DNA of 64,000 nucleotides from a bacterium (GTDB lineage: Bacteria > Desulfobacterota > JAPLJL01). The DNA lies in the NCBI GenBank assembly GCA_028713675.1, contig JAQTNV010000013.1, forward strand, positions 1 to 64,000. Direction: 5' to 3'. Made by a program: the position numbers and the translations under genes. Positions 33,832 to 41,353 of the stretch are shown piece by piece (within the stretch, counting starts at the first letter, position 1; the number at the start of each line of letters is the position of its first letter). The notes under the pieces are model-generated. The model had not been told where the DNA came from, made no database searches, and worked only from the letters and a program-made list of their open reading frames with translations.

Positions 33832-35487
33832 ATGAAGGATGACGTTTTCACTTTCCTGGTCGGAGGAAAAGCCGGGGAAGGGGTCAAGAAGGCCGCCAAC
33901 GTGGCCGCCCAGGTTTTCACCGGCCGGGGCCGGCACATTTTTCAGATGGATGACTACCAGAGCCTGATCAAGGGCGGCCACAATTTTTCCGTGGTCAGCA
34001 CCGCCACCCGGAAAATCCTGAGCCATTATCTGGAGGCGGACCTGGTCGTGGCCCTGGACCGGCAGAGCTACGATCTCCATTTGTCTCACCGGTCGGGGGA
34101 CGGGGTCATTGTCTTCAACCTGGACACCACCCCGGAAGGCCAAGGCCTGGGGGTGCCCTTTACCCGCGAAGCGAAAAAATATAAAAACCATGAATTGCTT
34201 CTCGGGGTCGGGGCCGTGGCGGTCCTGGCCGCGGCGGTCGGAATGTCCCGGGAAGAGCTGCAGAAGCTGATCACCGCGGAATATCCCCGGGAAACCGAAA
34301 GCAACCTCGCCTATGCCGCCGCTATTTATGAAATCGTGGAGTCCAAAATCAGCGGGAGGTTCCCCCTCCGGAAAGGGGAACGGAAAAATCCGATCCTGTA
34401 CGGCAACGAGGCCGTGGCCCTGGGAGCCATGGCCGGGGGTCTGGATCTTTACTTCGCTTACCCGATGACCCCGGTTTCCAACCTGCTCCACTACCTGGCC
34501 GGCCGGGGCCGGGAGCTGGGAGTGATCACGGTCCACCCGGAAAACGAGATCGGGGTGGCCAATATGGCCATCGGGGCGGCCTTCGCGGGGGCCCGGGTCA
34601 TGGCCGGCTCCAGCGGCGGCGGCTTCGCCCTGATGGAAGAAGCGTTTTCCCTCGCGGGAATGACCGAAGCCCCGGTCCTCTTCAACCTCGGTTCCCGTTC
34701 CGGACCCTCCACCGGCGTTCCCACCGGCACTGAGCAGGGGGATTTGAACTTCGCCCTCTACCAGGGGCACGGGGAGTTTCCCCGGCTGGTGGCCTCCCCC
34801 GCCGACCTCGAGGAAGCTTTTTATCTCACCGCGGAACTCCTGGATTTGGTCTGGCGCTTCCAGACCCCCGGGATCCTGCTGACGGAAAAACATCTTTCCG
34901 AAAGCGCCATGACCGTGGAACTCAATCTGGAAGCGGTTAAAGAGCCGGAGCCTTTGCTGCACCGCGAGGGTCCGTACCGGCGTTATCTTGATACCCCCGG
35001 CGGGGTCTCGCCCCTGCTCTTCCCGCCTTCGCCGGAACTGATCAAATGGTCAAGCTACGAGCACGATGAGCTCGGGATTGTCACGGAGGAAGCGGAGATC
35101 ATCGCCCGGATGCATGAAAAGAGGAACCGCAAGGGTCCGGCGATCGCGGATTATCTCCGGGGCCGGAAAACCGTCAATGCTTACGGTTCCGCCGGGCCGG
35201 TGATTTTCACATACGGATCCACCACCATGAGCGTTCTGGAATCATTATCCGCGGGAGAAATCGAAGCCACCGTGGTCCAGCCGGTTTACCTTGAACCCCT
35301 GCCGGTCTGGGAACTTGAGCGTTACCGGGGCCGACCCGCGATCGTGGTGGAACAGAGCTGTGGCGGCCGGTTCGCCTCCCTGCTCCGGGAAAAGGCCGGG
35401 ATCGAGGCCCGCGCCGTGATTAAAAAATATGACGGCCGGCCTTTCCATCCCCGGGAACTGGCCGCCAGGATCAAGGAGGTTATGTAA
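33832..35487 (+). CDS. 2-oxoacid:ferredoxin oxidoreductase, fused gamma-alpha subunit
   Basis: The 551-aa protein joins a gamma domain (about 1-175, beginning FLVGGKAGEGVKKAANVAAQVF) to an alpha domain (about 185-551, with YGNEAVALGAMAGGLDLYFAYPMTPVSNLLHYLA and SSGGGFALMEEAFSLAGMTEAPVLF). This is the KorA-like gamma-alpha fusion found in two-subunit 2-oxoglutarate, pyruvate or related 2-oxoacid ferredoxin oxidoreductases. The beta subunit gene follows immediately. Substrate choice among pyruvate, 2-oxoglutarate and branched-chain oxoacids cannot be read reliably. The enzyme would supply reduced ferredoxin or run reductive carboxylation. Confidence 0.9.
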   Translation: MKDDVFTFLVGGKAGEGVKKAANVAAQVFTGRGRHIFQMDDYQSLIKGGHNFSVVSTATRKILSHYLEADLVVALDRQSYDLHLSHRSGDGVIVFNLDTTPEGQGLGVPFTREAKKYKNHELLLGVGAVAVLAAAVGMSREELQKLITAEYPRETESNLAYAAAIYEIVESKISGRFPLRKGERKNPILYGNEAVALGAMAGGLDLYFAYPMTPVSNLLHYLAGRGRELGVITVHPENEIGVANMAIGAAFAGARVMAGSSGGGFALMEEAFSLAGMTEAPVLFNLGSRSGPSTGVPTGTEQGDLNFALYQGHGEFPRLVASPADLEEAFYLTAELLDLVWRFQTPGILLTEKHLSESAMTVELNLEAVKEPEPLLHREGPYRRYLDTPGGVSPLLFPPSPELIKWSSYEHDELGIVTEEAEIIARMHEKRNRKGPAIADYLRGRKTVNAYGSAGPVIFTYGSTTMSVLESLSAGEIEATVVQPVYLEPLPVWELERYRGRPAIVVEQSCGGRFASLLREKAGIEARAVIKKYDGRPFHPRELAARIKEVM

Positions 35488-35488
35488 C

Positions 35489-36331
35489 ATGGACGATCTT
35501 ACCACTTATGCGGACAACACCTGGTGCCCCGGTTGCGGGAATTTCGGCATCTTCAACGCCTATAAAAAAGCGATCAGGACCCTGGAGGAACGGGGGCTGA
35601 AAAGGGAAAATATCGCGATCTCGGCCGGGATCGGCTGCCACGGAAAAATTTTCGGGTACCTGAAGCTCAGCGGGATATACTCGCTGCACGGAAGATCGGT
35701 GGCCACGGTGCAGGGGATGAAGCTCGCCAATCCCGACCTCAGGGTGATCACCTCCTGCGGCGACGGAGATGCTTACGGCGAGGGTATTGCCCACCTGATC
35801 TTCGCCGCCAAGCGCAACGCGGACATCACCGTGATCGTGCATAACAACGGGGTTTACGGCCTGACCACGGGCCAGTACACCCCCACGAGCTTCAAGGGTT
35901 TCCGGGGCCCTTCCACTCCCCGGGGGAGTGTGGAGGAGCCGCTCAACCCCCTGGCCCTTCTCCTGGAAGCGGGGGCGACCTTCGTGGCCAGGGGTTTCCC
36001 GGGCCGGATCGACCACCTGGCCGACCTGATGGTCCGGGCGGTGGAACACCCGGGGTTTTCCTTCATTGATGTTCTTCAACCCTGCGTGAGCTTCAACAAC
36101 ACCTATGAAAAATACAACGCCCTGACTGAAATCATCGAGCACACCCCGGCCAGCCGGGAAGAAGCGCTGGCCCTGGCCAAGAGAACGGTCCGTCTTCCGA
36201 TCGGTGTTTTTTACCAGGCGGCCAAGCCTCCCTTTCACCAGGCGCTCTACGGGGAATTCAACCCGGTATTGAACCGGATGTCACAGGAAAAACGCCGGGA
36301 AAAAATCCGGCAGCTCCTTTCCCCGGATTGA
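35489..36331 (+). CDS. 2-oxoacid:ferredoxin oxidoreductase, beta subunit
   Basis: From ATG 35489 the protein has 280 residues. It begins with CPGC (WCPGCGNFGIFNAYKKA), has the thiamine-diphosphate motif SCGDGDAYGEGIAHLIFAAKRNADITVIVHNNGVYGLTTGQ, and includes GIGCHGKIFGYL, a further beta-subunit signature. It starts one base after the alpha stop, with an AGGAGG site inside the alpha 3' end. It lacks a dedicated ferredoxin domain, so an external ferredoxin is needed. Together with the gamma-alpha gene it forms a complete two-gene enzyme. Confidence 0.92.
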   Translation: MDDLTTYADNTWCPGCGNFGIFNAYKKAIRTLEERGLKRENIAISAGIGCHGKIFGYLKLSGIYSLHGRSVATVQGMKLANPDLRVITSCGDGDAYGEGIAHLIFAAKRNADITVIVHNNGVYGLTTGQYTPTSFKGFRGPSTPRGSVEEPLNPLALLLEAGATFVARGFPGRIDHLADLMVRAVEHPGFSFIDVLQPCVSFNNTYEKYNALTEIIEHTPASREEALALAKRTVRLPIGVFYQAAKPPFHQALYGEFNPVLNRMSQEKRREKIRQLLSPD

Positions 36332-36634
36332 TTCCGCCGAAATGATCCTCTTCATCCTGGGGATCTGCAGTAACCCCGGGTTGATCATTCAATTGAATAC
36401 GGCCTGAATATCAGGACAAATTTTGGTATCTCTGAGAAATCATTTCTCACAAGATTACTTTTTTCTCAACCTTTATCTTTCCATTAAAATTTAACACTTT
36501 TGACTGAGAAAACTGTTAATTACTTGATATTCCTTGATTTCCCTAATCGGGAAGATAAGACAATCCGGGCAAGGAATGGAAAATGCACTTAATAAATAAT
36601 CAGAGTGGGTGGAAAAGTGGCGGGAAAAACATAT
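36332..36634. other. Spacer, no gene seen
   Basis: This 303-bp AT-rich spacer contains a TTGACT-like -35 (about 36498-36503) without a convincing -10. No hairpin terminator is obvious after the oxidoreductase stop codon. Confidence 0.4.
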
Positions 36635-37024
36635 ATGAAAAAAACCGAGAATTTAAACCGAAGAGATCATCTGAAGGTAGTGCCCAGGATCCCCCTGGAA
36701 AGCATCCCCCTGAACCTTCCCCGGAAACACGCCGTGATCCCGGATCTTCCTTTGGAAAAAACCGAAGAGATCTGGGATAACATCCTCAAAAGCATGAATG
36801 ATTATTTCCACACCAACTCGCCTCGATTGGCAGGATTCGGTTTTGCCGCCAAATGCGAGCTGCTGGGAGCCAATGAGTGGGTGAGCATAATCGGACCGGT
36901 CAAGGATAAGTACACGGAAATCCACGATTGGTCCTGTTCGGAGATCGTAAAACATTTGTATACGCACACCCGCGATCCCCAGGCCGACCAGATTTACTAC
37001 CGCCTGAAGCAATATTTCCTGTAA
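36635..37024 (+). CDS. Hypothetical protein, 129 aa
   Basis: I do not recognise this protein. From ATG 36635 it has a basic N-terminus (KKTENLNRRDHLKVVPRI), a PLESIPLNLPRKHAVIPDLP segment, a helix beginning EKTEEIWDNILKSMNDYFH and a C-terminus rich in Tyr and Asp. Two Cys residues (AAKCELLG and WSCSEIV) are present but do not form a known motif. The upstream in-frame GTG at 36605 is an alternative start, but no good ribosome-binding site supports either. It stands alone between the oxidoreductase and the glutaredoxin operon. Confidence 0.6.
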   Translation: MKKTENLNRRDHLKVVPRIPLESIPLNLPRKHAVIPDLPLEKTEEIWDNILKSMNDYFHTNSPRLAGFGFAAKCELLGANEWVSIIGPVKDKYTEIHDWSCSEIVKHLYTHTRDPQADQIYYRLKQYFL

Positions 37025-37170
37025 TCACCCGCGCTTCGATTCACCACGGACGGCGCGGTCCGGGTGCCGCCGGTGAGTCATTGTTTCCAAATCCTGCCGT
37101 GGTTTCAACTTGACATCGGTAAGAACGGGGGCGAAAATCAAATCATACCCTATTACCAGGAGGTGATAAC

Positions 37171-37455
37171 ATGGCGTTGAAATTCACTCATGTGCCTGGA
37201 AAAAGTAAATCAAAAATCAGGCTCTACGCGCTTTCTACCTGCGGCTGGTGCCGAAAAACCAAGGGTCTTCTGAACGAACTGGGCGCGGAATACGAATATA
37301 TCGACGTAGACAGCCTGGCCGGAACGGAAAGGGAAACCGCGGTCGAGGAAATCAAGCGCTGGAATCCCCAGTGTTCCTTTCCCACCATTGTGATTAACGA
37401 CAATTCCTGTATTGTGGGCTTCGAGGAAGATAAAATCCGCCAGGTGGTCAAATAA
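37171..37455 (+). CDS. Glutaredoxin-like protein
   Basis: The 94-aa protein has a thioredoxin fold with the active site CGWC ([16 protein letters not shown]) after the first beta strand, the cis-Pro segment CSFPTIVI and the glycine near IVGFEED. This is the NrdH/glutaredoxin-like group of anaerobes. It has an AGGAGG site and shares its last base with the start of the ferredoxin-thioredoxin reductase gene, so the two form a coupled operon. The reductase is a plausible electron donor for this protein, which would then reduce target disulfides. Confidence 0.9.
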   Translation: MALKFTHVPGKSKSKIRLYALSTCGWCRKTKGLLNELGAEYEYIDVDSLAGTERETAVEEIKRWNPQCSFPTIVINDNSCIVGFEEDKIRQVVK

Positions 37456-37958
37456 TGCCGGAAACAACCCCGGACGACATCAGCCGCTTTTACGAGAAGT
37501 TAAAAAAGGAAGCGGAATCATCCGGGTATCATCTCAATCCCGATGTGGAATTTACCCGTCAACTGCTTCAGGGTCTGTTAACCAACGAAAAACGTTACGG
37601 GTATTGCTCCTGCCCCTGCCGTCTGGCTTCCGGGCGGCGTGACGAGGACCTTGACATCATTTGCCCCTGTGATTACCGTGATCCCGATCTGACCGATTAC
37701 AATGCCTGTTACTGCAGCCTGTACGTGTCATCGGAAATATCACGGGGAGAGAAAAAAGCGGCGCCGGTGCCGGAGCGGCGGGTTCCCGCCGCCGACAGAA
37801 AAGCCCCGGAAAAACCCCGGCCCGCGGGCGCGATTACCGGCCTGCCCCTGCCGGTGTGGCGTTGCAAAGTCTGTGGCTATCTCTGCGCCCGGGATCACCC
37901 GCCCGAGCTCTGTCCCATCTGTAAAGCCAAGCAGGACCGTTTCGAGAGATTCCTGTAA
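37455..37958 (+). CDS. Ferredoxin:thioredoxin reductase catalytic chain fused to a rubredoxin domain
   Basis: The first 95 residues are a ferredoxin:thioredoxin reductase catalytic (beta) chain. The paired motifs C53-P-C55, C70-P-C72 and C85-Y-C87 hold the [4Fe-4S] cluster and the redox disulfide. A Pro/Arg-rich linker (about 100-130) leads to a rubredoxin-like domain with the iron motif CKVCGY...CPICK near the C-terminus. Such enzymes use ferredoxin to reduce thioredoxin or glutaredoxin disulfides. The fused rubredoxin could deliver electrons directly, bypassing a separate ferredoxin. The spacing C72-x12-C85 is longer than the plant enzyme's. It follows the glutaredoxin gene with a one-base overlap. 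Confidence 0.9.
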   Translation: MPETTPDDISRFYEKLKKEAESSGYHLNPDVEFTRQLLQGLLTNEKRYGYCSCPCRLASGRRDEDLDIICPCDYRDPDLTDYNACYCSLYVSSEISRGEKKAAPVPERRVPAADRKAPEKPRPAGAITGLPLPVWRCKVCGYLCARDHPPELCPICKAKQDRFERFL

Positions 37959-38103
37959 TCTTTTCACAAACTTTTAGACTTGTGTTTTTGAAACGGTAAT
38001 GATACCATGAATAAAATTCCGCCAATCCGATATGTGGAAAGACAATTCTCCTGACGGATTGGCTTCTTTAAAAGAAACTTCTCGTCTTCGAAAGGAGGAC
38101 AAG

Positions 38104-38598
38104 GTGGCAAGAAAGAAACTCTGGGAAAAGAGATCGGGCGCGGACCTGGTGACCGTGATTAATGAATTGGTGGAAGACCGGCTGAAAAAAGTCCTGGAAA
38201 GACAGCGGCCCCTTTTGGAGAAGGGCATAAATGAAATCGAACACGCGTTGGGCCGGATCGAGAAACGCCTGACCGGGCTGTCTTCTCCCGCCCGGGCGGG
38301 CCGCAAAGCCCGCGGGAAAAAGGCCGGCCGCAAAGCCCGGGGGAGCAAGGTCTGCACCGTGCGGGGCTGCAAAAAGCCCTCCCGCTCGCGGGGACTCTGC
38401 GGGGCTCATTACATGGCCTCTCTCCGCCACGGCGAATTCCGGGGCATCGGGGCCAAGGGAAAAGGCAAGGCCCGGGCCCAGGCGAAAGCCGGCGGAAGCA
38501 AGGTCTGCACCATCAGGGGCTGCAAAAAACCTTCCCGCTCGCGGGGACTCTGCGGGGCCCATTACATGGCCGCCCTGCGCCGGGGAGATTTCAAATAA
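38104..38598 (+). CDS. Protein with two tandem Cys/His zinc motifs
   Basis: The start is taken as GTG 38104, preceded by AAAGGAGG seven bases upstream, giving 164 residues; an upstream ATG at 38032 has no such site. The N-terminus (about 1-60) is helical and charged (DLVTVINELVEDRLKKVLERQRPLLEKGINEIEHAL, coiled-coil-like). A Lys/Arg/Gly-rich hinge follows, then two near-identical copies of KVCT(V/I)RGCKKPSRSRGLCGAHY, each with three Cys and one His likely to bind zinc. A second basic hinge separates the copies. Similar fingers occur in DNA-binding proteins of anaerobes and in some homing nucleases. A nucleic-acid role is inferred. Confidence 0.75.
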   Translation: MARKKLWEKRSGADLVTVINELVEDRLKKVLERQRPLLEKGINEIEHALGRIEKRLTGLSSPARAGRKARGKKAGRKARGSKVCTVRGCKKPSRSRGLCGAHYMASLRHGEFRGIGAKGKGKARAQAKAGGSKVCTIRGCKKPSRSRGLCGAHYMAALRRGDFK

Positions 38599-38635
38599 AC
38601 GGTTGAAACCGGCAAACTTTATCGCGATTACTTCG

Positions 38636-38668
38636 GGGCGGCCTCACTTGGCCGCCCTGTTTTTTTCC
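38636..38668 (+). terminator. Rho-independent terminator after the zinc-motif gene
   Basis: Stem GGGCGGCC/GGCCGCCC with loop TCACTT, then TGTTTTTTT. It is nearly the same stem as the terminator at 33758. Confidence 0.88.
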
Positions 38669-38710
38669 ACCAAGAACATATCCCGCTTTCCAAAGTGATT
38701 CTCCCCTCCC

Positions 38711-39475
38711 TTATAACCCTATTCTTTCCAGCCATTCCATAACCTCCAGAACCGCCCGGGGATCCTGCCGCAGGTTGTGCTCCCCGCCCGATATGATCCT
38801 GATTAATCTGGGATCGCCGGCGGCCCGGTACAAACGGTAAGCATGATCAACGTTCACGAGCGCATCCGCGTCTCCGTGAACGATCAGGAGCGGGCGGGGT
38901 GAAATCCCGGCCACGCATTCTTCCGGGGCAATTTCGACAAAACTTTTCTTCCATTCCGGGAGGGAAGGCGGAAAATCCGGGTCGCGCACCAGGCCGATCG
39001 CGCGGAAATGCTCAAGCAGATTGGTCATCGCGCCCTCGTCCCCCCAGAAATCGAACCGGGCCGGGCAGGCGCACGCCGCCACCGCCGCGACCAGGGGCTC
39101 CCGGGCGGCCACGCAGACGGAAGCGGCCGCCCCGCCGCTGAAACCCCACAACGCGATCCGCTTGTTATCAATCCGGGGATCCCGGAAACAGTGGCCGACC
39201 ACTTCCCCTAGATCCCGCGTCCATCCCTTGAGATCAAAGTTACCCGTGCTTTCCCCCGCTCCCCGGAAATTGAAAAACACCGCGATCCGGCCCTCCCGGA
39301 CCAGACCTTCCAGCAGGGGGAGGTAGCCCCGGTCTTTCGGGTCGGGGATCCCGCGGGGAATTCCGTGACAGAGAATCACCGCCGGACTTTTCCATCGGCG
39401 CGCCCCGGCGGGAAGATACATCCTGCCCCGGATTGTGATTCCCTCATGTTGGATTTCGAAATCCTCTGTCTTCAT
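38711..39475 (-). CDS. Alpha/beta hydrolase (dienelactone-hydrolase or S9-like)
   Basis: The 254-aa protein has an oxyanion-region HGIPRG motif, a nucleophile elbow GFSGGA (ALWGFSGGAAASVCVAAREP), an Asp in VHGDADALVNVD and a final His in SGGEHNLR, the expected Ser-Asp-His triad. No signal peptide is present, so it is cytoplasmic. Family members hydrolyse esters, lactones or peptides; the closest architecture is the short S9/dienelactone-like group. It stands alone on the minus strand, facing the zinc-motif gene. Confidence 0.8.
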   Translation of the reverse strand: MKTEDFEIQHEGITIRGRMYLPAGARRWKSPAVILCHGIPRGIPDPKDRGYLPLLEGLVREGRIAVFFNFRGAGESTGNFDLKGWTRDLGEVVGHCFRDPRIDNKRIALWGFSGGAAASVCVAAREPLVAAVAACACPARFDFWGDEGAMTNLLEHFRAIGLVRDPDFPPSLPEWKKSFVEIAPEECVAGISPRPLLIVHGDADALVNVDHAYRLYRAAGDPRLIRIISGGEHNLRQDPRAVLEVMEWLERIGL

Positions 39476-39847
39476 AACTGTTATTTTACCCCCTCACCCG
39501 ATTTGTCAATCTCCCATTCCCCTCCCTGGCCGACACCCTGGCCGACACCCTGGGCGAGCCTCGGGGCCAGCCGACGGCTCGTGTCGGCCAGGGACAGCCG
39601 TTTAAATCTGTCATCCTAAGCCTCCCTCCAGCGGGCGACCTGTCCCGAGAAGCATGGTGGAATTTATTCCGGGAAGCATCGAGGGAAGAATCTCGCTGTG
39701 GCCTTTTTTCTTTTTTTGGGGCTTCTTAACCCTATGCTCCCTGCTCCCTGCTCCATGCTCCCTGCCCTATGAACCGTGAACCTTGAACTTTGAACCTTTC
39801 CGATTTCCTGGGTTATAATAACCGAACCTGAGGGAGTCATTATTAAT
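39476..39847. repeat. Spacer with nested repeats, no gene
   Basis: It contains GGCCGACACCCTGGCCGACACCC repeats and their inverse (about 39527-39597), a partial dispersed element (GAAGAATCTCGCTG..., about 39690-39725), CTCCCTGCTCCATGCTCC phrases and TGAACCTTGAAC phrases. The GCCGACGGCTCG family also occurs near 30540. Confidence 0.6.
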
Positions 39848-40648
39848 ATGGAACAAGGAACGTCCCGCAAACCCCGCCGGATCTTCATCCTGGCTTTGAG
39901 CTTCGCCCTCCTGGCCGTTCTCGCGGCCAAGACCATCGACCGCGTGGTCGACCATGGCCGGCTCGATTCCTTCATCCAGGGGCGGCTGGGGATCCCCTAC
40001 TGCTGGGGCGGGTGCACGGAAAAGGGTTTTGACTGCTCCGGTTTCGTGATGCGGGCTTTCCAGGACCAGGGGATCAGCCTCCCCCGGAACAGCTACCTCC
40101 AGAGTCTCTGCGGGGAAAAGGTCGTCCCGGACCAGCTCGGCTACGGCGACCTGCTCTTCTTCGATACCAAGGGACAGGGCAAGGTTACCCACGTGGCCAT
40201 CCACCTGGGCGACAAGAAATTCGCCCATGCCGCCAGCAGCAAGGGCATCAGCTTCGCGAGCCTGAACGATAAATACTGGAGTTCGCGCTTCCTTTTCAGC
40301 AACCGGATCGCCCGGGACGAGAACTACCTGAAAAAATCCGGGGAAAAGCTCGCCGCCGTCCCGGAAGCGGAAAAGCAGTATGACCTCAAAGAGGCGTACA
40401 TCGTGAAGCTGGAAGGATTCCTGAACCAGGAAGAAGCCTTACAATACCAGACCAAACTGCTCGGCAAAGGTTATGATGCCTTTATCACCTATGAGAAAAG
40501 CGAAGAGGGAAAAGATATCTACCGGGTCGGCATCGGTTTCTTTAATACCGAGAAAGAAGCCGCCGATTTCATCATGAAGGATGATTTCATCCAGGGCCTG
40601 GTTTATGTCATTTTCAAGCAGAAGATCTCCTCCGGCGATGGGGTCTAA
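39848..40648 (+). CDS. NlpC/P60 cysteine peptidase with C-terminal SPOR-like domain
   Basis: The 266-aa protein has a single N-terminal hydrophobic segment (about 11-30) as a signal anchor, then an NlpC/P60 domain with the catalytic Cys in FDCSGFVMRAF, a His in VTHVAIHLG and a further His in FAHAASS. The C-terminal 80 residues (DLKEAYIVKLEGFLNQEEALQYQTKLLGKGYDAFITYEKSEEGKDIYRVGIGFF) resemble a SPOR peptidoglycan-binding domain. It probably cleaves peptide cross-links in the periplasm. It is followed about 130 bases later by a membrane protein gene. Confidence 0.85.
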   Translation: MEQGTSRKPRRIFILALSFALLAVLAAKTIDRVVDHGRLDSFIQGRLGIPYCWGGCTEKGFDCSGFVMRAFQDQGISLPRNSYLQSLCGEKVVPDQLGYGDLLFFDTKGQGKVTHVAIHLGDKKFAHAASSKGISFASLNDKYWSSRFLFSNRIARDENYLKKSGEKLAAVPEAEKQYDLKEAYIVKLEGFLNQEEALQYQTKLLGKGYDAFITYEKSEEGKDIYRVGIGFFNTEKEAADFIMKDDFIQGLVYVIFKQKISSGDGV

Positions 40649-40777
40649 GGTTGTCCTTAGTGTCTATCGTGTCGTTGTGTTCTTTGTGTCTAAGGCTAAC
40701 GGAAAAAAAAGATTGCCACGTCCCGCCGCCTGCGGGCCTTGCAATGACATTTAAACGCTGAACGCTGAGAGGAAACT

Positions 40778-41353
40778 TTGCTAATCATAATCATCTCTAT
40801 CCTGCTTATTCTTCTGGGCTTCCTGGTAGTCAAGTTCGGGCTCCGGGTCCTCGGCCTCTTCCTGGGCGCGGCCGCCTTTTTCCTGGTTCTCCAGATCCTG
40901 GAGATTTACCTGAACCTGAAACTTTCCCCCTGGATCTTTCTCGCGGCGGCCGCGGTCGGGGGAATTATCGGGATCATCCTGGTTCCCCTTTTCGCCGAGA
41001 TGGCTGTCATCTTTTTCGCATTCCTTTTCGGCTGCTTCCTCCCGGAAATCCTCCCGCCCTCGCTGGTCCCCTGGCCTCACAGTTCGGACGTGCTTCTGAT
41101 CATCCGGCTGGTTTCCGGCATCATCCTCGCCGCCGTCGCCAGCCGGTACATCCTCCAGATCGCCGCCATCCTGACCGCCCTGCTCGGCTCGGCGATGATG
41201 GCTAAAGAAATCCAGCGCCCAAAACTCTTTTTCCTGTTCCTGGCTGTCGGCCTGGTCTGCCAATCCTATCTGATCAAACGGACCAAGACTAAAACCGCCC
41301 CCCGGTCCCCCCGGGCAAAAACCTCCGCGAAAGGAGATAAGGATGACGACTGA
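40778..41353 (+). CDS. Multi-pass membrane protein, unknown
   Basis: The 191-aa protein starts at a TTG with a GAGGAA site and consists of five or six hydrophobic segments (for example IIIISILLILLGFLVVK, LGLFLGAAAFFLVLQI, PWIFLAAAAVGGIIGIILVPLF, MAVIFFAFLFGCFLPEI), ending in a basic tail (KTAPRSPRAKTSAKG). No family signature is visible. It overlaps the CocE-like hydrolase gene by 11 bases and must be co-transcribed with it. Confidence 0.65.
   Translation: MLIIIISILLILLGFLVVKFGLRVLGLFLGAAAFFLVLQILEIYLNLKLSPWIFLAAAAVGGIIGIILVPLFAEMAVIFFAFLFGCFLPEILPPSLVPWPHSSDVLLIIRLVSGIILAAVASRYILQIAAILTALLGSAMMAKEIQRPKLFFLFLAVGLVCQSYLIKRTKTKTAPRSPRAKTSAKGDKDDD

Noticed and set aside
33175-34962. 595-aa minus-strand open frame opposite the oxidoreductase and ferritin genes
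   Set aside because: Antisense artefact of high-GC coding sequence; the plus-strand genes have conserved motifs, ribosome-binding sites and terminators.
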